Positions 21,601-29,168 of a DNA stretch of 64,000 nucleotides are shown here, piece after piece. Position numbers and translations under genes: made by a program. Below the pieces are notes generated by a model that saw only the letters and a list, made by a program, of their open reading frames with translations, was not told where the DNA came from and did no database searches. Source of the DNA: Leishmania donovani (taxonomy: Eukaryota; Euglenozoa; Kinetoplastea; Trypanosomatida; Trypanosomatidae); contig NC_018254.1 in assembly GCF_000227135.1 (NCBI RefSeq), forward strand, positions 246,381 to 310,380, written 5' to 3'. Position 1 is the first letter of the stretch. Each line of letters opens with the position of its first letter.

Positions 21601-24600
21601 CCAGCAAAAGGTAGGCCACGCCCTGTTCCGGAAGAACGACCTCTTCCGCAACCAGCACATGCAAGTCTGCGTGACGTCACGGTACGTTGCCCTGACGCAA
21701 GACGGCGACCGAACGCTGCTGCAGCTGGACACGACGACCCCCCTGTCGGGGTCCAACTACGCCTCGCAGGTGCTCGTCGGGGTCCCCGTGATGGCGAGTC
21801 TACTCCAGTTGCCGCCGCCTGGGTTGCTGCTATGGGATGAGAACAAGGTACGCGACGCGAAGAGCGGGGTGCTGCTTTGCGGCTACCTCGGACCGCACAG
21901 CGTCCGCTTTCAACGCAACACCTTCGCGAACATCGCCAGCGACGCCCTCTGTGTGCAGGGACATCTAGCGTGTGCGACAGTGGGGAAGGGGAACGTCTTT
22001 GAGCGCAATGGTGTCGGGCTCCGCCTGGCGCAGCAGCAACGGATTCGCCTCGTGACGTCTCCGGCAACGGTGCTGAGCCACCTGCGAACGCGCGTCTTTC
22101 ATAACACCTTCAGAGAAGCCAATGGCTCGTCGATTTTGCTGGAGTGCGTCGGTGAGGAGGCGCCGCTGGTGTACCAAAACGAGTTCAGTCGGCACACGGC
22201 GGGCACGGCGGCGCTGTACTTGCGAAGTGAAAGGGCCGGCGGAGCGGCGGTGGTGCAGGGCAACGTCTTTTCGGAGAACTACATCCCCGTCTTTCTGGTT
22301 GGTGGAAGCGAGTCTGGGGTAGAGGGCCCGCTCCACGCCTCCCCCATCACCCTCGTCGAGAATCGGTTCACGTGCAACTACGTCGGCGCCATCGCCTGCA
22401 GCGGCGCTGCCCCGACACTCGAGCGGAACATCTTCGAAAAAAACGCCCGGGCAGGCCTGGAGGTGGTGGGGAGCGGCACCCGACCGCAGCTCCGCCACTG
22501 CGTTTTCCGCGAGCACAGGCGGGCCGGCGACGGAGGGGATTTGACGATGCCCTGCCCAAATCAAGGGACGCTCCAGCTCGAGTGCCGCAACTTCTCCTTG
22601 AAGCTGCTGCCCGAGAACGCTCGCGTGCTCACTGCCACGAGTCAGGCACGGCTACCGGCTGGCTTGCTCATCGGTCCATTGACCGAGCCGGTGGTGGACG
22701 CGTGCGGTTTCATCAATAATGACATCGGCGTGGACGCCGTGCGGGATGCTGCGAGTCCGGCCATTGCGTTGGCAGGACCGAAAGCGCACTTCAAAGGATG
22801 CCTATTCACGCAGCACCAGGTCTGCGGTGTGCTGGTGCGCGGTTTCCACGGTGCAGCCGACGGCAGCGGAGGCGGAGGCAGGGGAGTGGACGAGAGAGGC
22901 GGTGGCGCCGCCAAAGGGACTACCGAAGGCCGAAAGCCGACCGACGGTGCCGTCGATGTCAGCAGTGCACTCAGCATGGCGGGCACGACAGTTTTTGAGC
23001 GGTGCGTGTTCACGAATAACGCCACGGCCAACGGCGGTGGCGACGTGGTGGCGATGGAGGACGGCTGCGCAACGTTTCGCGAGAACGTCTTCTGCGGAGC
23101 CGTCGTGGGAAAGACGGGTGGTGTAGCCTGCTTCACGCAGAACAGCTTCATCGCCTTGTCAGATGGCGATGCCGCTACCCTTAGGGGGGCGGCGCACGAC
23201 TCGTCGCCCTGCTCAGGCGCTGCCAACGGCGCCGCTGCTGCGGTCGTCATTCAGGAGGGTGGTCGCATTGTAGCCGGCCAAAATACAATCGTGCATCGCA
23301 AAGTCGGTGTGCAGTGCCTGCCTGGCGCGGAGGGCGTTGTGACAGACAACCGCATTGTGCAATGCGTGACGGGATTGGTGCTCGCGCCCTTCAACCGCAC
23401 AGACGTAAACAAGAACCGGGTGCTCGACAGCGTGGATTGTGGCGCCGTCGCCTACGGCGGTCGAATGGAAGACAATAAGATCATCAAGGCCCCTACGGGG
23501 ATCCTGGTGCAGCACTCCTCCGTCTACAAGGGCATCAATGCAGTCCCATCGCACAAGCGCGACGCGCTGGGGTTCCTCTGCATTGGTAACAGAATCGTCG
23601 ACTGCGCCAAGAATGGCCTCCTCATCACCACCGCCGGCGTCTTCGACGGCAACAGCGTGTCGCGCTGCAAGAGCGGCATCCACATCGCCTCGCCTCTCAA
23701 CGGTGGGCCCGCCGGCTCGTGCCCGGTGATCAAAAACTGCAGTGTCTATGACAACGGCGTGGGGGTCTGCATGGAACACGAGTCTGAGTCGGCGGTGCGG
23801 GACAACGACATCTTTGATAATGAGACGGTGGGCTTGCTCGTCGCCGCAACGGCGACAGGGACTCTGCAGGACAACCACATCTCCTCCCCCGTCGACCAGG
23901 GCGCGGTGGAGATGGCGGTGGAGTCGCGGTTGAAGTCGTTCGGCAACGTCATCCGAAACCAGTTCTCGCCGGCCTTCCAGCGCGGCACACGAGCGAGCCG
24001 CGCAAAGGACTACCAACTTGAGCAGGCAGACCTCGATCGGGAGCTGCGAGACCTGGACGGCACTGTCGAGCAGGCGCATCACAGCATGGAGGCTGTCTCA
24101 AGCGGCTTGTGGTCGCTTCAGCAGGAACTCATCAGCATGCACTCGAGATCCATCGCGAACTTCGCGGCATTGATGGCAGGGCCGGCAGGAAGCGCACTGC
24201 GCGTTGCCAGCGCGCGGGCTGGCACGACGACGGCTGCCGCTTTCTCCGACAAGAAAGATGATCGCCCCACTCCGGGTAAGCAGTCGATCAGCAATGCTAA
24301 GAGCACTTTAGAGAGCGGGAGCAGCGTCACCGGTGCCGCGGCATCGCGCAAGCGCTCCTTAGGCTCGGTTGGGCGATGGACCACTGGTGCCGGCACCAGC
24401 CGCGTCCCTGCCGTTTCGATGGGTATACGCAAGCAGTCTAAGGCGGGATTGTCTACGAAGGCCGACCCCGGCGGAAAGGCCACGCGTAGCGCCGCTTCGG
24501 CGGACCCAATGAAGGTTCTCGTCCACGTTTTCACTAGCGCCGCGACGAGTTCAGGCGCGGACGCGGTTGGTCAGGCAATCACTGGCGTACTTGCCAAGGC

Positions 24601-25516
24601 GCCTCTCTCCAAGTACAACTTTATTTCCACCGTCTCCACCTCGACGTCACAGCTGCTGCGACTGCTCGGTGGCCCCCACCCCATGCAGCCGTTTCTCTGC
24701 GTGGTCGTCGTCGACGCAAACTTTGGCCACTTTAGCCCGTCAGACCACGACGCGCTGCAGCAGCTGCACAAGAGCGCTTGCGTTGACCGTCTCACCACGC
24801 ACCGGGGAGCGACCGAGGCTGCCGGCAGAGACTCTCAGGAGGTGTCGAGCCTCTTTTACACTGTTCTACCCGGCAGTTTCTGCAAGAAGGACGAGGCAAG
24901 CCCGAGTGGGGACGGTGTCATGAGCATGGAGGCTTATGCGGCAGCCCATCATCCGTTCACCTACACCGCCTCCGTAGAAGAGGTGCTTGACGTCCTACAT
25001 GACCGAATCAGCCAGGACATGAATGCATCCACCGCATCAGCAGCAAACTGCCTTTCGCGAAGCATCACCCTGCAGGACGTCCAAGTCTCTGTCACGGAAA
25101 GCACGGTGGGCAACCCCCCGATCGATGACGACGGCAGTCGTAGCCGCAGTGCGTCTGTAAGTGGCGGGTGCTCTGCCCTCACGTGTGAGAGCCGCAGCGG
25201 GTCCACTTTCCTCACAGTCGAGCACGTGAGCTCCCTTTTCTCGAAGCTTACACCCGAGGCTCTCGGCTTAGAACCCTCGAAGGACTCGCGAAACATGAAG
25301 AGGCAGAAGTCGTCGGTGGTACTCAGTGTCCACGAGGAGGGCGACATCGGTGAACTCGATCATACGAAACGAAGCGGAGGGGGATCAGTGCACCACCGAA
25401 GAGGATCCACTGCCTCCAAGTCCGCTGGCCAAGGCGCGCCGGCTGGCCGTCGCCGATCCTCCGTCGTCAGTTCGAGGAGCGGGCGCCGCACCTCAGTGGC
25501 TTCAAAAAAGAGCTGA
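15641..25516 (+). CDS. Giant right-handed parallel beta-helix (CASH/pectin-lyase-like) protein
   Basis: A 3291-residue protein, the largest in the window. Residues ~1-80 match the opening of CASH-type beta-helix domains (SIxxAIxxAKPFDRIELxxGEYxES). From there to about 2750 runs a long series of coils of roughly 22-24 residues with the pattern G-N-x-I-x-x-N-x-x-x-G-I/V, seen in FBXO11-like, NosD and pectin-lyase-fold proteins. Less regular insertions interrupt the coils (about 330-500, 960-1060 with a Gln tract at 1096-1101, and several Ser/Ala-rich loops). About 2790-2850 is a charged, possibly coiled-coil segment; 2850-2950 is Ser/Gly/Thr-rich and basic; about 2957-3140 is a distinct alternating alpha/beta domain of unknown family; and the end is a Ser/Arg-rich basic tail. 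No signal peptide, membrane span or F-box is seen. The fold suggests a binding scaffold or a carbohydrate-active surface, but catalytic residues cannot be assigned. The start is the first ATG after the splice acceptor. Confidence 0.9.
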   Translation: MYEEAGYAVVQRYSRWQKKKVRTIIVNAHAKIASQKSIAGAIALAKPFDRIELTGGEYHESVAVQMPLELVASEGEDPHIFSRLSTITIATSGIEVYMERIIVSSRSGSKLNAAVVAVAGNPILFRCHCSSLVIGGNAVAHVDECTVKESSSGVGIVVHESGGGIIKSSTIRNHRNVCFDIDTRGGLAVTECTIDNSTGGDAMSISGAVSSISRDSGFSSTSCSQVEVTHCHFSISDDPSSGASGGVSMSSVGSACGIILTQGAAPTIASNEFIEGEIGVLMEGPGTAQLKGNVIRCQRRCGILALVEESFGYAPNHQTLRITGENVIDRCRVGIDAQCAMSRASYIQQQNSATAMTGAGSGVGAPAEAGLNVSAIGGSMSGADRFLSDELPNPKRAFAWTPVQGSTSSPSSCDAACFLPSTSPTTPLVCIESKWCSLDQLRANLQQLVTMTLQANPTCLQPAFEIGTSTASIVNEGLDATSANPFAGILNDMLGTQLSHRKDTPASQREVLRLRGNKGIDIINTKFSNCDICAIRFGRQGYGLVEDCVFEDCGTYAIVVDCAAHPLITGCRFLRSRGASILVSNFANPLIIGNEVASGKRDGIQLASMSRGLIIGNIIATHVGAGIRVDKYSQPLICANAISQNRKGGIAVAEGSKPTILLNKLAANLYAQVNCTEGADAFISHNRITASTDTGIRIDSCSRCTVLSNTISFNGDGILVELDADPYVEDNDITDNTCAGVRACNNALGVFVGNRIRKNAGPNVLLTEGASSVFRANRIENSSQGGVVVCNEGHGFFERNTIATNATANVLVAGAYSEPEFLRNVISSSRSGCGIVCGRSAGGSFLRNSIHGNYQCGVFILEGSNPTFRGNNIAREAVGVLVSDGGKGLFTQNIIEDCYGSGVLAQRQADPVFSQNRVTRSQMSGLHIAPDSAGLFERNEVTRNDIGVQFGSSMDSAVIQIHSAYLDDADTSNKDLSASLQRKASRTAQHRSSVFATNTDASVLRSLASASLQRSASVVRLPTSVVRGNIITANLRGGVLLDAFPNGTLEENDIFQNNAYGVRGDATYGAARALAILTTTLGVADRTSVIRPRSLQQQQQQSSFEQLQTLMLIRANNIYGHDEANIFLDHFDGDKHETAITENTIYGAPYGVCVANNSTVYSMSKNEVHTCMDGFAFASGGHGCYTANHIRDCTYSGVYISDKAYPDFTDANRIEKCGFSGVLVDVNGQGVFLNNTICHCATGVVVFCGPTTPFHVSYEEVIHARILSSTPTFTANTIEENELHGVLLISVISGCPLRSPLLLSCSDAGGKSAEVLPADSSTDEPLHDEPAPYSCAVGGTVTARGNRLCATFEKNIIRRNRMMGVYHDRFEHWDLSALEKTHAETKPSAGNPVKNAHGGYEILLGTSQILDNDEHQRQRQLKQVSLIENIITECSVGVGAGYGCHPYLQRNKIHHNTFFGLLLRFGSAVSAYANDICDNGLAGVYAAIGAKGYIAKGIIESNNGWCRPEASPHTPRSFDDCTFSKSFFTQAMVGTVEEKVRATAVTAGRTLRACCRAYEQMTRLAEVHVFTMTDALRYLAELVAASSGGLTLASGCAPSSLFEVVEDASSSAKGAAASGRRWLGGVALADYADVSTADGGIGVWVQAGSRVTIQGNRIGKHQNSGVLITKGVLQHHSVLHKSFNMEEGSKGNKKLEMVASLPGRAKSMKTTASSATVDIFAGQREAPPLACAEPGALFTTQMLYATGILAAVQVAASTTFESLDADFASFLHHSLSLSSSNGLEAEEKRQRVDSLHHVHIADNVISSNRDGLHVEVFHRLQACATPSAATAAAASISRIKPHSGGGANSTIDLMPHAPTEAHALPRFQRARTPKFSAAPTAFANDTASEAAATSALRASSHDIDVMECAYSTSDFTIVVEGNTVTQNRRYGVYAVHVANVHCERWLSGRSVLNETIASQYDSIRSKLVLGQETTRVSVTLPFELHALQQKVGHALFRKNDLFRNQHMQVCVTSRYVALTQDGDRTLLQLDTTTPLSGSNYASQVLVGVPVMASLLQLPPPGLLLWDENKVRDAKSGVLLCGYLGPHSVRFQRNTFANIASDALCVQGHLACATVGKGNVFERNGVGLRLAQQQRIRLVTSPATVLSHLRTRVFHNTFREANGSSILLECVGEEAPLVYQNEFSRHTAGTAALYLRSERAGGAAVVQGNVFSENYIPVFLVGGSESGVEGPLHASPITLVENRFTCNYVGAIACSGAAPTLERNIFEKNARAGLEVVGSGTRPQLRHCVFREHRRAGDGGDLTMPCPNQGTLQLECRNFSLKLLPENARVLTATSQARLPAGLLIGPLTEPVVDACGFINNDIGVDAVRDAASPAIALAGPKAHFKGCLFTQHQVCGVLVRGFHGAADGSGGGGRGVDERGGGAAKGTTEGRKPTDGAVDVSSALSMAGTTVFERCVFTNNATANGGGDVVAMEDGCATFRENVFCGAVVGKTGGVACFTQNSFIALSDGDAATLRGAAHDSSPCSGAANGAAAAVVIQEGGRIVAGQNTIVHRKVGVQCLPGAEGVVTDNRIVQCVTGLVLAPFNRTDVNKNRVLDSVDCGAVAYGGRMEDNKIIKAPTGILVQHSSVYKGINAVPSHKRDALGFLCIGNRIVDCAKNGLLITTAGVFDGNSVSRCKSGIHIASPLNGGPAGSCPVIKNCSVYDNGVGVCMEHESESAVRDNDIFDNETVGLLVAATATGTLQDNHISSPVDQGAVEMAVESRLKSFGNVIRNQFSPAFQRGTRASRAKDYQLEQADLDRELRDLDGTVEQAHHSMEAVSSGLWSLQQELISMHSRSIANFAALMAGPAGSALRVASARAGTTTAAAFSDKKDDRPTPGKQSISNAKSTLESGSSVTGAAASRKRSLGSVGRWTTGAGTSRVPAVSMGIRKQSKAGLSTKADPGGKATRSAASADPMKVLVHVFTSAATSSGADAVGQAITGVLAKAPLSKYNFISTVSTSTSQLLRLLGGPHPMQPFLCVVVVDANFGHFSPSDHDALQQLHKSACVDRLTTHRGATEAAGRDSQEVSSLFYTVLPGSFCKKDEASPSGDGVMSMEAYAAAHHPFTYTASVEEVLDVLHDRISQDMNASTASAANCLSRSITLQDVQVSVTESTVGNPPIDDDGSRSRSASVSGGCSALTCESRSGSTFLTVEHVSSLFSKLTPEALGLEPSKDSRNMKRQKSSVVLSVHEEGDIGELDHTKRSGGGSVHHRRGSTASKSAGQGAPAGRRRSSVVSSRSGRRTSVASKKS
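18926..18943. repeat. In-frame (CAG)6 coding for six Gln
   Basis: Six CAG units in the giant gene, giving a Gln6 run at residues 1096-1101 in a non-helix insertion; a possible length-polymorphic site. Confidence 0.9.
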
Positions 25517-26462
25517 ACACGACATGGTGGCGCTGTGCCCGCCGGGCGGATCAAAGACGAAACGCATGTTTGGTTGGGCTGTTTCCTACCTCGTCTCCCG
25601 CTCTTCCTGCGAGTGTTGGTGCGGATAGATTCATGAACGCAACCGTGGCGCCGACGGCCGCCCGTGCACTCTTTGTTGTCCCCCCTCCCATTATGTCGCG
25701 TATGTGTCTGCCCTCTGCCGTTTACACAATTCCTGCTGTCCGCGCATGCGTGTATGTGTGGCTGTGTTTTGTAGGCTGTAATGAGAGCCTCTCGTCACCC
25801 CGCCCCTGAGTTGCCCATCATCGGCGCTGAGTCAAATTTGTCTGAACGTCCCTCCTCCCCTAACCTGCCGCACTCATACTTTTCCTCGGTGCCCAATCCT
25901 CGTTGTTGCGAGTGATAAGGCAGAGGGAGAGGGGCTCGGCGCCGGGGAGAGGGTGCGATGCACGCACTGACTGCCCATCTCTCCAAGAATAGAAAGAATA
26001 ACAGCATCGAAAAGAGTCTCTCTTCTCATGATCACGGACGTAGTCGGTGCTGGTGCGCGCCTCGGTGCGGCTTCAGCTGTACGTGGTCGCGAAGCGCGCA
26101 AAGCAGCAGCGACTGCGCGCTTTTGGCCGCATGCTGCAGCCTTCAAGGTAACCACGGCAAGTCTGTGGCATCCTCTTCCCCGCACCCACCTTGGCGAGCT
26201 CCTTTGGTATCGGTCGCAAATGTCGTGCTGTCTGTCGGAAAGGAGCTCCGTCAGCGAAGGGCGTCTTATACCCGGCAGCATTCCAGGTTTGATCATCTTA
26301 CGCATCTCCGCCTTCGCTGGCTGGTGCCTCCTCTCTCGTTTTCGCGCCACCGGCAACAGCAAGAGTACGCCGCCACCGTCGCTCGTCCTTCTTCCGCTCC
26401 CTCGCCCTCAAGAGTGTCAGGAAAGGTCTGAGCGTGAGGATCGGTTTTTGAAGCGCGAACGC
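25517..26462. other. Intergenic, no separate gene
   Basis: About 950 bases: 3' UTR of the giant gene and the 5' flank of the next. An ATG at 26028 opens a frame continuous with the next CDS, but the best pyrimidine tract plus AG (26376-26412) lies downstream of it, so this stretch is treated as untranslated. Confidence 0.55.
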
Positions 26463-28127
26463 ATGTCCCGCCAACCCTCACGCAGCTCATCGCCCGGTAC
26501 GGCCTTGCCCAGCGAGGCCACGGTAACCACTGCATCTCAGCTACCGAGTTACCCGTCCGCTTCGCGGTCATGCCAGAAAGTCGATGAGCCCGGTGCGTTC
26601 CTGCTCTTGAACGGCTTTGTATGCCGAACGGCGGACGCCAGCGGCCGATTTCGCCCGGTGGAAGTGTTTTCTGGCGTTTATCGCGAGGCCGCGACGGCAC
26701 CTCCCACGATGCCATCGGCGAACGCGCACTTCAGTTTGTCCGCCGGCTCAGCGGAGGAGACGAGGCGTTCCATCGACTCGGACTGTCCCCTCTTCAACTG
26801 CTTCGGCGTGCTCAGTGGTGGTGTCATCATCGACCCGATCGACGGGTCGTTTGTGGAGTTCACCGACGCGGCGGTGTACACACCTAGCACTGTCGCCGCG
26901 CCAGTCGGCAGCGGGAACGACATTCAGGACGACCTCGCACGTTGCACTCTGCAGCAGGCAAACGAACAAGCCTTTCGTACCGGTGAGGCACATCTCATTC
27001 GGCCGGAGTGCCCGCTGATACTGTGCACCTCGGAGCTGCCTCTGCCCCCCAGGTCCTCTGATCCGCCGCTGAAGCGCTTTAAATGTTGCTCAAGTCCCTT
27101 CAGCGCCGCGGGAGGCGCAGGGCCCACGGTCACATCGGCGCGTCACGCAGCACAGATGGGGATGGAGAACGTCGAGAAGTGGCTGAAGCGGTTGGCGCCG
27201 CATCCGGGTCACAGACCACAGTCGCCGAGGCGGCAAGCGTGGACGACAGTGTGGGCGGATGCCGAGGAGTTTCGGCTTTCCATGCGGGCACACAGCGACG
27301 TGCGCGCCAGCGAGGCGTCTCTCTATTTGCCACCGCGCATTCCGTTTCCACTGCGCTTCCGTGGCCAGCCGATTTCGCTCATGGAAGAAAAAACGAATGA
27401 ATCACCCACCGCCAGCCAGCAGCAGCAGCCGGATCGCGAGGTGAGCAGCGCGACCGCGGTTCCACCGGACGGTGTGCGCTGCGCCGCCGCCTCCTTTACG
27501 TGCTACACAGGTGTTCCCCGTTTCGCCTCAGCAACGGACACCGCGCCACGTTTCGACTTGGCGGAGTTCGCGAAGGGCACGGCAGTCGCCCGGCTGCGAA
27601 AGCGACTGCGCCCGTACTGCGAGACGGCGTCGCTGGGGCGGCGCCGAGCCTCCGACGACTACGACGAGGAGGACAAGGAAAGGTTCTTAATCCCCTTTAC
27701 CGACTCCACGCCTCGCCATGCTGCGTTTGCCCTTTTCCTGTTGTACTTCAACCATTTAGGTGTCCTCTGCAATGGCGTGCGCGTTACAGGAGAGACGGCG
27801 GCCTCATCGTGTCTTGACGGACTCGACGTGGGCAGCACAACGTGGAGCCTTTGCCCCAAATACCTGTACGACGTCCGCGCCGAGGTCGAGCGAAAGCGGC
27901 GCGTGACGCGAGAGCTGAGGGAACGTCCTGAGAGGACCTTCGCTGGCGGCACGCGCTGGAGCACCACCGCGAGGAACCGCGACGCGGTCGCGGCGGCGTG
28001 GACAGCGCTGCTACTTTCGTCGCGAACGGCCTTGCTGGAGCGCATTACGGAGCTCAACCGACACATACACAAGCTCCACGACGAAAAGCAGCGTCGGCGG
28101 CACGCCGATGACCAGGAGAACCAGTGA
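26463..28127 (+). CDS. Unknown protein, 554 residues
   Basis: I do not recognise this protein. It opens with a Ser/Arg/Pro-rich disordered segment (about 1-45). A region with alternating hydrophobic residues follows (about 45-140, including GAFLLLNGFVC and CFGVLSGGVIIDP), looking like a beta-rich domain. The middle is rich in Pro, Arg and Ser with a Gln tract, and the last 110 residues are strongly charged, with a probable coiled coil near the C-terminus (Arg/Glu/Leu, ending in basic and Asp/Gln residues). No signal peptide or membrane span is seen. GC-rich third positions through the frame support coding. The start was chosen at 26463 because a CT-rich tract ends in AG at 26411-26412, just upstream; starting at ATG 26028 would add 145 residues of unlikely composition. 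It lies between the giant beta-helix gene and a probable mitochondrial gene, which says little about its role. Confidence 0.75.
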   Translation: MSRQPSRSSSPGTALPSEATVTTASQLPSYPSASRSCQKVDEPGAFLLLNGFVCRTADASGRFRPVEVFSGVYREAATAPPTMPSANAHFSLSAGSAEETRRSIDSDCPLFNCFGVLSGGVIIDPIDGSFVEFTDAAVYTPSTVAAPVGSGNDIQDDLARCTLQQANEQAFRTGEAHLIRPECPLILCTSELPLPPRSSDPPLKRFKCCSSPFSAAGGAGPTVTSARHAAQMGMENVEKWLKRLAPHPGHRPQSPRRQAWTTVWADAEEFRLSMRAHSDVRASEASLYLPPRIPFPLRFRGQPISLMEEKTNESPTASQQQQPDREVSSATAVPPDGVRCAAASFTCYTGVPRFASATDTAPRFDLAEFAKGTAVARLRKRLRPYCETASLGRRRASDDYDEEDKERFLIPFTDSTPRHAAFALFLLYFNHLGVLCNGVRVTGETAASSCLDGLDVGSTTWSLCPKYLYDVRAEVERKRRVTRELRERPERTFAGGTRWSTTARNRDAVAAAWTALLLSSRTALLERITELNRHIHKLHDEKQRRRHADDQENQ

Positions 28128-28740
28128 CAGTGGCGCGTCGAATAATGACAGGAAGAAGACCGCGGCTTGTGAGTCATTGTCAACCTCCATCTCTCCTCCC
28201 TCGTCCGGGTACGCTGCTGAGCACCAAGGCGACTGGGGGTGGGGGGCTTGTGGAGCGCCCCCGCCACAGAATGTTGTGAGGCACCTCTCGATGCAGCTGC
28301 GCCCACACTGTCGAAAGGAGAAGGAAAAATGGTACAACCTGAGAAACCAGATCACGACGTAGAACGTCTTGTGAGGCGTACTGCCTCCCGTATGCGAAAC
28401 GTGGTCGCGAATGAATGCGAGCATGGTTTCCAGATGTTATGCGCACTCTGTCGTTCTGCCCTGCAGATGATGGTTCCTCGTGCGACACGAAGGGCGGTTC
28501 ATGATGCCTACGCTCTCCCTCTCTCCCCCTCTCCCCCGGCATCGACGAACGCCCACAACGACGCATATGCTGCGCTTGATGCATCCTCTCGGCTCTGCGC
28601 GATTGGTGTCCTCGTGAATCTGCCTCCCTCTTCGCTTGTCCGCTCCCTGCATGGGTATGGATGTGACGCGCTCTGCTCTTGAACAGAGCGGGAAAAGGGG
28701 AGCAAGAACAGCAGTCACACAGTCACACAGGCACACGCAT

Positions 28741-28771
<31 letters not shown>

Positions 28772-29168
28772 CATGTATATGTGTATGTATATGTATATGT
28801 ATATATATATAAGCATTGTAGGGCAAAGCGACGGAGGAGCAGGAAGGGCATCGCATTTTTTTTTGGTGCGGGAGGGCATCTGTAGAGCGGTGGGAGGAAG
28901 GGAGGAGGAAAAGCAGGTGCTACCATCTTCTGTGCGTTTTTGTGCATGTGTCGGGGAGAGTCGCAGCGCCACACACACAGGAGCGCCGCAGTCTGATAGA
29001 GGCATCGCTGCCCTTTTCTCTTGCGGCTGCTGTTTTTGTTTTTTTTTTTTGCACCGATCATCCCTCTTTCTTCTTCAACCCCTCTGACTGGTCCCTCACC
29101 TCCTCCGACCTCCTCCACACCCGCCCACCCATCCACACATAGATACACATCCTTCCTTGCCGCGCCAG
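28128..29168. other. Intergenic with complex microsatellite
   Basis: About 1 kb with no gene seen; it contains the AC/AT/TATG repeat at 28733-28811 and a pyrimidine-rich stretch (29040-29140) before the next gene. Confidence 0.65.
28733..28811. repeat. Compound (AC)n(AT)n(TATG)n microsatellite
   Basis: An AC run passes into an AT run and then into degenerate TATG/TATA units for about 75 bases. It is the most AT-rich local segment in the window and may form Z-DNA or a cruciform. Confidence 0.95.

Noticed and set aside
23213..24082. Long antisense frames inside the giant gene (289 codons here; also 16591-17451)
   Set aside because: They mirror the codon structure of the sense gene (high third-position GC), lie on the strand not used by this polycistron and show no domain.
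28733..28811. Microsatellites considered as CRISPR or tandem regulatory arrays
   Set aside because: They are simple di- to tetranucleotide runs without spacers; the organism is eukaryotic.
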